A DNA stretch of 64,000 bases, taken from the NCBI RefSeq assembly GCF_013415305.1, contig NZ_JACBXU010000003.1, positions 124,001-188,000 of the forward strand. The letters are read 5' to 3'. Of this stretch, positions 8,453 to 16,995 are shown one piece after another. How positions within the stretch are numbered: position 1 is the first letter of the stretch; each line of letters starts with the position of its first letter. The translations under genes were made by a program, and so were the position numbers. The stretch comes from Pantoea sp. WMus005 (GTDB lineage Bacteria; Pseudomonadota; Gammaproteobacteria; Enterobacterales; Enterobacteriaceae). Under the pieces are notes generated by a model that saw nothing but the letters and a program-made list of their open reading frames with translations, did not search any database and had not been told where the DNA came from.

Positions 8453-8477
8453 ATAAAAAGGCGGGCTGCTGCCCGCC
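8453..8477 (-). terminator. Terminator or attenuator immediately upstream of the EIIB gene
   Basis: On the minus strand a 7-bp perfect stem, GGCGGGC and GCCCGCC with AGCA loop (plus-strand 8460-8477), is followed by TTTTTATT. It ends the ganB transcript, yet the AAGGAG of the EIIB gene begins only a few bases after the T tract, leaving no room for a promoter between them. Confidence 0.8.
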
Positions 8478-8668
8478 ACTCACGACTGATAAACGAAAAC
8501 GAGGGGATCATGCCCGGGACCGCTTACAGAATATACACGCTTCCTGCCTCTATCCTGCAATTGGCCTCTAAAAACCTGCTCCCAGTCAACAAGGCCGGAC
8601 CGATCTTTCTACAGACAATGCTCATGCGTAAAAGCGATGGGGCAGATGCACCCTCGACCTGAATAGTC

Positions 8669-10729
8669 CTACTCTACTGGCCCACTCAGCACCCGACATC
8701 CCCACGGCCCCAGCGCGAGCGATTCCCCCACATCTTTGCCATCGATTAAATCCCTCAGCCCGGCAGGCAACGACACCTGCTGCCCCTGCGCCGTAAAGTT
8801 CTGAACAAACAGAAACGCCTGCTCACCATCAGTACGGCGCTGAACCACCACGCCAGGCGGCATATCACTTGCCAGCGCACGCGGTAATCCAAGCTGCTTA
8901 ATCAGCGCACCATAAAAATCCCGATGGAAAGACAGATCATTACGCGACGCGATATACCAGGCCTTTCCCTGACCAACCCGATTCACTGTCACCGCCGGGG
9001 TACCGGCATAAAAATCACTCTCGTAACTGGCCAGCGCCGTCGCGCCCTCCAGATGAATATGCTCACAAAGCTCCCGCGCCTGATATGGCCCGCTCAGCCC
9101 CAGCTCATTGCCGCGAACCCCACGCACGCCGTTCAACTCCTCGTCAGTCAGACTATCGATCTCTTCTGACCAGATGCCGAGCAGCGGCCGCAATGGACCC
9201 GGGAAGCCACCGAGGTAACAAAGATCGCTCTCATTTACGATGCCGCTCCAGTAGCTGGCCACGAAATGCCCGCCCCGCTCAACATGCTCTTCTGCACGCG
9301 CCGCGAAACCGTCGCGCACCATATACAGCATTGGCGCAATCACCAGATCGTAACCACTGAAATCGCTGTCGCCATTAATCACATCTACCGCAACGCCCTG
9401 CTCCCAGAACGCCCGATAATGCTCGTTCACCGTGCGCTCATAATGCAGACCGAGATTGCGCGGACCCTGCGCGTTATCCATCGCCCAGCGACTCTCCCAG
9501 TCGAAAATAATCGCCACACGCGCCTCAACCCGACTGCCCATCACCGGCGTCATCGCGGCCAGCATCCGGCCCAGCTCACTGACTTCGCGACCGGTGCGCG
9601 TATCCAGATGGCCGACATGATCGACGACTGCACCGTGAAACTTCTCGACTGAACCCCGGCTCTTGCGCCACTGGAAATACTGCACCGCGTCCGCACCATG
9701 CGCCACCGCCTGTAACGACGACAGAATATGCATTCCCGGCTTCTTTAACTTACTGGTCGGCTGCCAGTTCGTCGCGCCTGGCGTCGACTCCATCAGCACA
9801 AACGGCTTGCCCTGCTTCAGGGTGCGCATCAAATCGTGGTACATCGCCGTATAACAGGCGAGCGTGCTCTCATCCTTCTCGTTGTGCCACATCGGATAGC
9901 TATCCCACGAGATAAAATCGAGCGCCGGTGCCAGCTTCCAGTAATCGTAGTCGTAGAAATACTCCATAAAATTGGTGGTAGCAGGCAGATCGGGATTGGC
10001 CTGCTTCAGCGGTTTAATCTCCTCACGACAGAAGTCAGTCACCTGATCGGTCATAAACCGCCGCCAGTCCAGATTCAGGCCATGAATCGACATCTCACCC
10101 TGTGGCGCTGGTGATACAATCTGTGACCAGTCGCTGTAAGTGTGACTCCAGAAATCGCTCCACCAGGCGTGATTCAGCTTCTCAAGCGTCTCATAGCGGC
10201 GTTGCAACCAGCCACGAAACGCCTGCTGACAACGATCGCAGTGACACTCGCCGCCATACTCATTGGAAATATGCCAGCCAATTACCGCCGGATGATGCGC
10301 ATAACGCGCCGCCAGCCTGCTGTTCATCGCCTGTACTTTCTGGCGATAGATCGGCGAGGTCATGCAGTGGTTATGACGGCCGCCGTGCAGAGCCGGCACG
10401 CGATCGCGTCCCACCCGCAACACCTCCGGATACGCCTGCGACATCCAGGCCGGACGTGCCCCGCTTGGGGTAGCCAGAAACACAGAAATCCCCTGAAGCC
10501 ACAGCGTGTCGATCACCTCATCCAGCCAGCCAAACTCATAGCGCCCCTCTTCCGGCTCCAGCTTTGCCCAGCTGAAAATACCCACCGACATAACGTTACA
10601 GTTCGCCTGCTTCATCATTGCCACGTCATCTTCAATAATGCCCGACTGGTGCGCCCACTGTTCCGGATTGTAGTCAGCACCATGCAGCAGCCGGTTAACC
10701 CGGGCGCTGAGCGGGGGAAATTTATTCAT
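8669..10729 (-). CDS. ganB: GH42 beta-galactosidase / exogalactanase (GanB)
   Basis: A 686-residue glycoside hydrolase family 42 enzyme without signal peptide, so cytoplasmic. It starts with the family hallmark GADYNPEQW. The acid/base Glu157 is in HISNEYGGECHCDRC, whose cysteines form the family's zinc site, and the nucleophile Glu314 is in VLMESTPGATNW. The trimerisation and C-terminal beta domains follow to full family length. It would release galactose from imported oligogalactans. It lies 41 bases downstream of ganA in the ganE-F-G-A-B operon. GAGGA lies seven bases before the ATG. The operon ends downstream at a strong hairpin terminator. Confidence 0.95.
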   Translation of the reverse strand: MNKFPPLSARVNRLLHGADYNPEQWAHQSGIIEDDVAMMKQANCNVMSVGIFSWAKLEPEEGRYEFGWLDEVIDTLWLQGISVFLATPSGARPAWMSQAYPEVLRVGRDRVPALHGGRHNHCMTSPIYRQKVQAMNSRLAARYAHHPAVIGWHISNEYGGECHCDRCQQAFRGWLQRRYETLEKLNHAWWSDFWSHTYSDWSQIVSPAPQGEMSIHGLNLDWRRFMTDQVTDFCREEIKPLKQANPDLPATTNFMEYFYDYDYWKLAPALDFISWDSYPMWHNEKDESTLACYTAMYHDLMRTLKQGKPFVLMESTPGATNWQPTSKLKKPGMHILSSLQAVAHGADAVQYFQWRKSRGSVEKFHGAVVDHVGHLDTRTGREVSELGRMLAAMTPVMGSRVEARVAIIFDWESRWAMDNAQGPRNLGLHYERTVNEHYRAFWEQGVAVDVINGDSDFSGYDLVIAPMLYMVRDGFAARAEEHVERGGHFVASYWSGIVNESDLCYLGGFPGPLRPLLGIWSEEIDSLTDEELNGVRGVRGNELGLSGPYQARELCEHIHLEGATALASYESDFYAGTPAVTVNRVGQGKAWYIASRNDLSFHRDFYGALIKQLGLPRALASDMPPGVVVQRRTDGEQAFLFVQNFTAQGQQVSLPAGLRDLIDGKDVGESLALGPWGCRVLSGPVE

Positions 10730-10757
10730 ACCTGTTCCTCAGAGGAAGACATCAGCG

Positions 10758-10767
10758 TTAGCGCTAA
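10758..10767. repeat. 10-bp palindrome in the ganA-ganB gap
   Basis: TTAGCGCTAA is a perfect palindrome in the 41-base gap between ganA and ganB. The central AGCGCT is the core of idealised lac-type operators, so it could be an internal GanR site. I did not find an identical sequence in the two divergent control regions, which weakens that reading. Confidence 0.3.
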
Positions 10768-10770
10768 TAG

Positions 10771-11964
10771 TTAATGAAAAACCTGCAGCGAAGGCAGTGC
10801 CTTGCCGTGACAGTCAAACAGCGCCTGGTTTTCACGGGCATTGCCCTGTTTCCATTCGTCGTGGATATATTTCATGCCTGCGGGTGTGGCCCAGGTATTA
10901 CCGGGCGCGGTTATCCACGCTGGTTCCCAGTAGACTACGCCCTTGCCGCGATGGTCCGGCACCGCCAGCACGGCCTTAATCAGATCATGCAGATAAGCCG
11001 CCTGGCCCGCGACCGTGCCAGGATAGCCGCCCGCTTTCTCCTCTTTGGCCTGGAAACTGTTCCCGGCGCTGTCGCAGTTTTCCAGCGTGTAGCCGTAAGC
11101 GGCTTCCACCACCATCACGTCTTTGTTATAGCGCCGGGAGATATCCTCCATGTTGGTTTTCAGGGCACTGATGGGGCCGTTCCAGTAGGTGTACATCGAC
11201 AGGCCAATCACATCGAACGGCACATCGCGCTTCACGATTTCGTCGAACCACCAGCGGAACGTGTCATTTTTCGTGCCCTCGGCCAGATGCAGCATGATCT
11301 TCACCTGATGGGGATCGCTGAGATTCTCGCGTAAACCGCTGATGCCCGCCTTCAGCAGACCGGCCAGCCGATCAAACTCGCCGCCATTCTGGCCCCAGCT
11401 CTTGCCTTCCGGCCAGAGCATGCCGCCATTAAGTTCGTTGCCAATCTGTACGATATCCGGCATCACTCCTTCTGCTTTAAAACGGGCGATGGCGTCACGC
11501 GTATAATCATGCACCTGCGTTTCCAGCTGCGGAAAGGTCAGCGACTGCCAGGCTTTAGGCTTGAACTGCTTGCCGGGATCGGTCCAGAAATCGCTGTAAT
11601 GAATATCCAGCAGCAACTTGAGTCCCGCCGCTTTTACACGCTTCGCCAGCGCCAGTGTGGTCGCCAGATCGTTACCGCCGCCGCCGTAGGTGTGACCACT
11701 GCCGTCGGTGGGATCGACCCACAGCCGTAGCCGGATGGTGTTGATACCACTGGCTTTCAGGATGGCGATGGCATCCTGCTGCTGGTTGTCTGCGTTATAG
11801 AATTTCGCACCCTGCTTCTCCAGTTCAGCCAGCGAAGAGATATCTGCGCCCTTGATAAAATCAGCTGGCCATGGCCCGGCGGAAGCGATGACAGGCTGAT
11901 CGGCGGCGAGCAGCGGTGTCGCCCAGGCCAGCGCCAGGGCGAGAATCAATGTTTTTGGCGTCAT
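10771..11964 (-). CDS. ganA: GH53 endo-beta-1,4-galactanase, periplasmic (GanA)
   Basis: A 397-residue glycoside hydrolase family 53 enzyme. A signal peptide of about 20 residues ends at PLLA-ADQ. The family motifs are complete: GADISSL near the mature N terminus, RLRLWVDP, DIHYSDFWTDPGKQ, the acid/base Glu177 in QIGNELNGG and the nucleophile Glu287 in VVEAAY, with VVYWEPAW near the end. It would cut galactan side chains of pectin into short oligomers for uptake by GanEFGK. The stop of ganG lies four bases upstream of its ATG, so it belongs to the ganE-F-G-A-B operon. Confidence 0.95.
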   Translation of the reverse strand: MTPKTLILALALAWATPLLAADQPVIASAGPWPADFIKGADISSLAELEKQGAKFYNADNQQQDAIAILKASGINTIRLRLWVDPTDGSGHTYGGGGNDLATTLALAKRVKAAGLKLLLDIHYSDFWTDPGKQFKPKAWQSLTFPQLETQVHDYTRDAIARFKAEGVMPDIVQIGNELNGGMLWPEGKSWGQNGGEFDRLAGLLKAGISGLRENLSDPHQVKIMLHLAEGTKNDTFRWWFDEIVKRDVPFDVIGLSMYTYWNGPISALKTNMEDISRRYNKDVMVVEAAYGYTLENCDSAGNSFQAKEEKAGGYPGTVAGQAAYLHDLIKAVLAVPDHRGKGVVYWEPAWITAPGNTWATPAGMKYIHDEWKQGNARENQALFDCHGKALPSLQVFH

Positions 11965-11967
11965 GAT

Positions 11968-12819
11968 TTATCCTTTAGTACTGCCTGAGGCCAGGCCGGA
12001 AACGAAGTATTTCTGCAGGGCCAGATAGAACACCGCCACCGGCACGGCGATCAGCACGGCACCGGCTGCATAGGTGGTGTAACTGGCACCCATTTTTTGC
12101 GACACCAGGTTATAGAGGCCAATCGGCAGCGTGAACTGCTCCGGCGTGCGCAGAATGGTGCTGGAAAGAATGAAATCGCCCAGCGGCCCGGTGAAAGAGA
12201 ACAACGCCACGACCGCCAGAATCGGTTTCGACAGCGGCATGATGATCTCAACAAAAATGCGGAAGTTGCCTGCACCATCCATGCGCGCCGACTCATCCAG
12301 ATCTTTGGGAATCGAGTCGAGATAGCCCTTCATCAGGTACGTGTTCATCGGGATCATTCCGCCAACGTAGATCAGCACCAGCGCCAGATGGCTGTTAATC
12401 AGCCCCAGCAGTTGCGACAGCACGAAAATCGCAATCAGCGCCGAAAACTGCGGGATCATCTGCAACAGCAGAAACAGCATCAGGCCGTTCTGACGTCCCT
12501 TAAACCGAAAACGGGAAAAGGCGTAGGCGGTACAGCTGACGCTGATCAGCGTCAGCACCATGGTCAGGAAACTGATTTTCATCGAGTTCCAGTACCACGT
12601 CATATACGGCACCGTGCCGTTGAACAGGTCGCGGTAGTGCTGCAGCGACGCATTCTCCGGAATGATCGAGCTGCTGAGCAGACTGTTGCCTGCATTCAGT
12701 GATGCCCCAACCGTCCAGACCAGCGGATAGATAATGATGGTTGAGACAACCAGCACTACCAGCCAGGTCAGCGACAGGCGTATCCACCTTTCGCGTTTAA
12801 TACTGCCGGACTTCGCCAT
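11968..12819 (-). CDS. ganG: ABC transporter permease, MalG-like (GanG)
   Basis: A 283-residue inner-membrane permease of the carbohydrate uptake class. It has six predicted membrane segments and the EAA loop that contacts the ATPase (DESARMDGAGNFRIFVEIIMPLSKP). The ending resembles MalG (FVSGLASGSTKG, compare GLTAGGVKG). AAGGG eight bases upstream supports the start at 12819. Ten bases separate it from ganF, and it is followed after three bases by ganA. With GanF it would form the channel for oligogalactans, energised by the separately encoded GanK. Confidence 0.93.
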   Translation of the reverse strand: MAKSGSIKRERWIRLSLTWLVVLVVSTIIIYPLVWTVGASLNAGNSLLSSSIIPENASLQHYRDLFNGTVPYMTWYWNSMKISFLTMVLTLISVSCTAYAFSRFRFKGRQNGLMLFLLLQMIPQFSALIAIFVLSQLLGLINSHLALVLIYVGGMIPMNTYLMKGYLDSIPKDLDESARMDGAGNFRIFVEIIMPLSKPILAVVALFSFTGPLGDFILSSTILRTPEQFTLPIGLYNLVSQKMGASYTTYAAGAVLIAVPVAVFYLALQKYFVSGLASGSTKG

Positions 12820-12829
12820 AACTGTTCCC

Positions 12830-14179
12830 TTACGCCATCTCATCTTGTTTAAACGACCGGGTCGCGCGGAACTGCCACAGCGCCAGACCTACCACGAAAA
12901 TCGATAGCAGAATGGTGATGGTGGCGGCGATAGCATATTGCGACGACGACATGGTGAGCTTGTAAATCCACGACACCAGGATATCGGTTCCTCCGGCATT
13001 CGATCCCGCCACGGCCGGACCGCCGTTGTTAAACAGATAGATGATGTTGAAATTATTAAAGTTGAAGGTGTATTGCGTGATGATGATCGGCGCAATGGCG
13101 TAGAGCACCAGCGGCAGCGTAATGGTTTTCAGCCGTGTCCAGGCGCTGGCACCATCCATAATGGCCGCCTCATAGAGGTCGTCCGGAATCGCCTGCAGCA
13201 CACCGGTTGTCATCGCAAAGACAAACGGGAAGCCCAGCCAGGTCTGCATCATGATCAGCGCCGTTTTGGTCCAGAACGGATCGGTCATCCAGGCTTTAGG
13301 GGCGATGCCAAAGAAGTCGAGAATGGCGTTGTTGATCACCCCAAAGCTGTCGTTGAACATCCCTGCGAAAACCAGAATGGTGACAAAGCCCGGCACCGCC
13401 CACGGCAGGATAAAGATGGTGCGGATCAGCGGCTTAAAGCGCAGGTCTTTCTGATTCACCAGAATCGCCAGCATCACGCCCACGGTGCACTGCAGCGTCG
13501 TCGCCAGCAATGTCCAGACCACCGTCCATTGCAGCACGTCAAAGAACGTGGAGCGCCAGATCGACAGCGTAAAAATGTTGATGAAGTTTTTGAACCCCAC
13601 CCAGTCCACCAGCTTCGCCGGGGGCGTGTGATAGAGGTTGTAGTTAGTGAAGGCGATGGCAAAACCAAACAGAATCGGAAACACCACCACGAACACCAGC
13701 AGAATAAAGCCCGGCGAAATCATCAGGTAGGGGAAGCCGTCGCGCAGCAGTAACTGATACTGCTGACGCACACTATTAAGCTGCTGGCCCTTGTCGCGCT
13801 TAGCGCCATTGACCCACGCGTCGCGCACCGACATACCCCAGACCGCCACGCCGAAGGCGGCAATCAGCACGCTGATAATCCCCTCCGCCAGCAGGAAAAT
13901 GGAGTTATCGCGCGGCACCGATTCCCCCAGCGTATACAGCCCCCAGAATCCTTCACGCAGAAAATCGTGAAAGACGCCGGTAAAGCTGCTGAGCAGAAGC
14001 AAAAAGCACAACCCTTTCGCCCACTGACGGTGGTAAAACTGGCCAAAGCCAGGCAACAGTGCCAGCAGCGCACCGGTCGTCGCATGACGACGTGGTCGCT
14101 GAGCCGTCACCAGATGTTCATCGGAAGATATCGCCACACCCTGATCCTTATCCTGTACGGTTATCCCGCGAACCGGCAT
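12830..14179 (-). CDS. ganF: ABC transporter permease, MalF-like (GanF)
   Basis: A permease of up to 449 residues with an N-terminal extension of two or three membrane segments before the standard six, as in MalF. The EAA loop is present (LYEAAIMDGASAWTRLKTITLPLV). The annotated ATG overlaps the ganE stop as TAATG, which suggests translational coupling, but the Shine-Dalgarno there is weak. A GTG about 14 codons later has AAGGA seven bases upstream and is a real alternative start. It pairs with GanG; the position between ganE and ganG and its family leave little doubt about its role. Confidence 0.92.
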   Translation of the reverse strand: MPVRGITVQDKDQGVAISSDEHLVTAQRPRRHATTGALLALLPGFGQFYHRQWAKGLCFLLLLSSFTGVFHDFLREGFWGLYTLGESVPRDNSIFLLAEGIISVLIAAFGVAVWGMSVRDAWVNGAKRDKGQQLNSVRQQYQLLLRDGFPYLMISPGFILLVFVVVFPILFGFAIAFTNYNLYHTPPAKLVDWVGFKNFINIFTLSIWRSTFFDVLQWTVVWTLLATTLQCTVGVMLAILVNQKDLRFKPLIRTIFILPWAVPGFVTILVFAGMFNDSFGVINNAILDFFGIAPKAWMTDPFWTKTALIMMQTWLGFPFVFAMTTGVLQAIPDDLYEAAIMDGASAWTRLKTITLPLVLYAIAPIIITQYTFNFNNFNIIYLFNNGGPAVAGSNAGGTDILVSWIYKLTMSSSQYAIAATITILLSIFVVGLALWQFRATRSFKQDEMA

Positions 14180-15399
14180 TACTGGTTGCTGGCCTGCATT
14201 GCTTCAATTTGCATGGTGATCTGCTTCACTGCGTTATCCAGCGCCGCTTTTGGCTCCTGCTTGCCGGAAACGCTCAGCTCCAGCGCCGCATTGGCCGGTC
14301 CCCACACTTCCTGCATCTCTGGTACCCCTGGCATGGCTAACGCACGTGCCGCCTGCACCGCGACCGCATTGGCCTTCTCATCATCTTTGATAATCGGATC
14401 GTTCATCAGCGCAGTCACCGGCGGGATTTCCTGGGTTTTCTGATAACGCTCTTTCACATACTGCGGCTGGTTGATAAAGGTGAGGAACTTCTGCGCCAGC
14501 GCCTGATCTTTGCTCCAGGTCGAAACCACATAGCCTTTTACACCCAGGAAGGAGCTCATCGGCTTGCCGTTTGGCAGCAATGGCAGGGGTGCCACGCCGT
14601 AGTTGATCCCGGCGGCCTGATAGGGCTGGAACGCCCATGGCCCGTTGATCACCGCCGCCGCTTTCTTCTCGGTAAACAGCGAGTCGATGGCGTTCAGGCC
14701 GTTGTCGCCCATGATGCCGCCCGGCAGCAATCCTTCGCTGAAGAAACGCTTAAGATAAGTCACCGCCTCCACGCTGCCCGGCGTGTTAAGCCCGATATCT
14801 TTGGTGTTAATCGCGCCTTTGGCGTCTTTGCCAAAGATGTAAGACCCCATCGGTGCCATCACGCCCCAGCTGTAGTAAATCTGGTCAAACTTGGCGAGCA
14901 GGCCATACTGTTTCGCCTCACGCTGCTTCTGAGAGAAAGCGCGATACTCATCCAGGGTTTTCAGCGGCGCGGGTAGCAGATCTTTGTTGTAAATCAGCAC
15001 CAGCGTTTCAACCGCCTTGGGGACGCCGTAGACCACGTCGTTCTGTTTAAAAGCCGCCATCGCCGACGGGGTGTAGGCGTTCTGTTGTGCCGCGTCGATT
15101 TTCAGTGGTGCCAGCAAGCCCTGCACGACTGCACTGCCAAGCTGGTCATTGGGGATCACCAGCACATCCGGGCCAATTCCCGCCGGACCATCCAGGCGCA
15201 GCTTTTCGATCTGCTGTGCAAACGGCATCTCCTGTACTTTCACTTCAACGCCGAACTGTTTCTGAAAATCGGCGATCGCCGTTTTGATGCCGTCTGATTT
15301 TTTAATGTCTTCCCAGACGGTAAGTTGCTGAGCGGCCCAGACGGATTGATTAAGCATCAATGCTGACAGGAGTAGCGTAACGCTGATTTTAATTTTCAT
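14179..15399 (-). CDS. ganE: Periplasmic oligogalactan-binding protein (GanE)
   Basis: A 406-residue extracellular solute-binding protein of the MalE class. The signal peptide ends at QSVWA-AQQ. Binding-protein features include LTVWEDIKKSDGI, a GPDVLVIPNDQLG hinge region, YGVPKAVETLVLIYNKDLLP and INGPWAFQPY, each with close parallels in MalE-type proteins. The start at 15399 has GAGG six bases upstream and is preferred to one nine codons earlier. It is the first gene of ganE-F-G-A-B, divergent from ganK across a 325-base control region with a CRP-like site. Confidence 0.93.
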   Translation of the reverse strand: MKIKISVTLLLSALMLNQSVWAAQQLTVWEDIKKSDGIKTAIADFQKQFGVEVKVQEMPFAQQIEKLRLDGPAGIGPDVLVIPNDQLGSAVVQGLLAPLKIDAAQQNAYTPSAMAAFKQNDVVYGVPKAVETLVLIYNKDLLPAPLKTLDEYRAFSQKQREAKQYGLLAKFDQIYYSWGVMAPMGSYIFGKDAKGAINTKDIGLNTPGSVEAVTYLKRFFSEGLLPGGIMGDNGLNAIDSLFTEKKAAAVINGPWAFQPYQAAGINYGVAPLPLLPNGKPMSSFLGVKGYVVSTWSKDQALAQKFLTFINQPQYVKERYQKTQEIPPVTALMNDPIIKDDEKANAVAVQAARALAMPGVPEMQEVWGPANAALELSVSGKQEPKAALDNAVKQITMQIEAMQASNQ

Positions 15400-15570
15400 T
15401 GCTGGCCTCGTGTGAAGGTATGACATTTTTAGCTGTCATTTGCTGTTGTTCTTTTTTCAGATGCACACTGAATATGTATTCATCAGGCATGTGAAGAGTG
15501 AATAACGTATCGCATTTGAGCCATACGCTACGCGGAACAGGTGCTGCGCTCCAGCCCGTTTGCACCAATG

Positions 15571-15586
15571 TGTGATCGGTATTACA
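15571..15586. promoter_or_regulatory. CRP-like site between ganE and ganK
   Basis: TGTGATCGGTATTACA matches 9 of 10 conserved positions of TGTGA-N6-TCACA. It is near the middle of the 325-base divergent region and could activate both promoters. The rest of this region shows no other strong element; a LacI-type operator was looked for and not convincingly found. Confidence 0.6.
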
Positions 15587-15724
15587 GAAATCAAAAACAG
15601 CGATAGGGCACGCTCTGACTGAACGTTATAGTCAACGCAGGCACCATCAGGGCTGACGTGAAAAAAGATGAACTGTTATACGTCATACATTTTAGCCGCC
15701 AAATTTCCTGCCGTGAGGATTAGC

Positions 15725-16843
15725 ATGTCCAGTATCAGATTGAGAAACGTCACCAAACGCTTTGGTAAAACAGAAACACTTAAAAATATTGCGCTCGATA
15801 TTGAGGCCGGTGAATTCGCGGTTTTCGTTGGTCCGTCAGGCTGCGGTAAATCCACGCTGCTGCGGCTGATTGCCGGTCTGGAAGAGATCAGTGAAGGCGA
15901 GATTTTGATTGGTGATGAGGTGATGAATGATGTCGCGCCATCGCACCGTGGCGTGGCGATGGTATTCCAGAGTTATGCGCTTTATCCTCATATGACAGTG
16001 GCGGAGAATATCGGCTATGGCCTGAAGGTGAACGGTCTGCCAAAGGCGCAGATTCAGCATCAGGTGGAGATGGTGGCGAAGACACTACAGCTGGGGCAAC
16101 TGCTGGATCGTAAACCTAAACAGCTTTCCGGTGGGCAGCGTCAGCGTGTTGCGATTGGCCGCGCGATTGTCCGTAATCCTCGGGTGTTTATGTTTGATGA
16201 GCCGCTGTCGAACCTGGATGCAGAGCTGCGTGTCGATATGCGGCTGCACATTGCTAAGCTGCATCAGGAGCTGAAAACCACCATGGTTTATGTCACGCAC
16301 GATCAGACGGAAGCGATGACGCTGGCCGATAAGATTGTGGTGATGAACTATGGCAAGGTGGAACAGGTCGGCTCTCCGATGGAACTCTACTACAATCCGA
16401 TCAACCGCTTTGTCGCGGGTTTTATCGGCTCACCTAAGATGAACTTCCTGCCCGCACGCGTGGAGCAGTCTGGTCCAGCGGGTCTGATCGCCGTGATTAA
16501 CGATGGCGAACACCGGCTGCACCTCCCCTCACCCATCCGCCCGTTGCAGCCAGGAGATGAGATCACCCTGGGCATCCGGCCGGAGCAGTTGCAGATAAAT
16601 GGCGATGCACTACTGAATATCGACTTCCACTGTGAGGTGGTTGAGCGACTCGGCAACAATACGTATCTGTTTGGTCAGAGCCACGGCCACGACGGCTTCA
16701 AGATGCTGCTGCCTGGCGATGTGCATTTCCGTCCTTATCAGACGCTGCGCCCCACCTTCCATCCACACCATTGCATGGTGTTTGATGCCGACGGCGCACG
16801 TATCAGCGCGGATATCAAGATGCCGCAGGTGCGCGCGGCATGA
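15725..16843 (+). CDS. ganK: ABC transporter ATP-binding protein, MalK-like (GanK)
   Basis: A 372-residue ATPase of the MalK/MsmK class. Walker A is GPSGCGKST, the signature is LSGGQRQRVAIGRA, Walker B is VFMFDEPLSNLDAELR and the switch His is in MVYVTHDQTEAM. The C-terminal regulatory domain with TOBE-like repeats is present (LGIRPEQL). The start at 15725 has GAGG six bases upstream and begins MSSIRLRNVTKRFG; an in-frame ATG 19 codons earlier lacks support. It is transcribed away from ganE as a single gene and ends at a hairpin terminator. It would drive GanF-GanG and might serve other sugar permeases too, as MsmK does. Confidence 0.93.
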   Translation: MSSIRLRNVTKRFGKTETLKNIALDIEAGEFAVFVGPSGCGKSTLLRLIAGLEEISEGEILIGDEVMNDVAPSHRGVAMVFQSYALYPHMTVAENIGYGLKVNGLPKAQIQHQVEMVAKTLQLGQLLDRKPKQLSGGQRQRVAIGRAIVRNPRVFMFDEPLSNLDAELRVDMRLHIAKLHQELKTTMVYVTHDQTEAMTLADKIVVMNYGKVEQVGSPMELYYNPINRFVAGFIGSPKMNFLPARVEQSGPAGLIAVINDGEHRLHLPSPIRPLQPGDEITLGIRPEQLQINGDALLNIDFHCEVVERLGNNTYLFGQSHGHDGFKMLLPGDVHFRPYQTLRPTFHPHHCMVFDADGARISADIKMPQVRAA

Positions 16844-16870
16844 AGTGAGTGTCTGGGGGGAGGTATCGAG

Positions 16871-16889
16871 AGGCCGGAAACGGCCTTTT
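16871..16889 (+). terminator. Terminator after ganK
   Basis: Stem AGGCCG (16871-16876), GAAA tetraloop, stem CGGCCT (16881-16886), then TTTATGTTT. It ends the ganK transcript. Confidence 0.75.
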
Positions 16890-16995
16890 ATGTTTCCAGG
16901 CCTTGAAAAAGATTGGGTGCAGAGAAGGCATTACCGGCTGAGCAAACACATGGACACACCCGCAATCCCTTCTCTCACTGACCCGCTATCCCGGC

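Noticed and set aside
15752..15766. ACCAAA-CGC-TTTGGT dyad as a GanR operator
   Set aside because: It lies inside ganK and encodes TKRFGK, a conserved beginning of MalK-type ATPases, so the symmetry is explained by codon choice.
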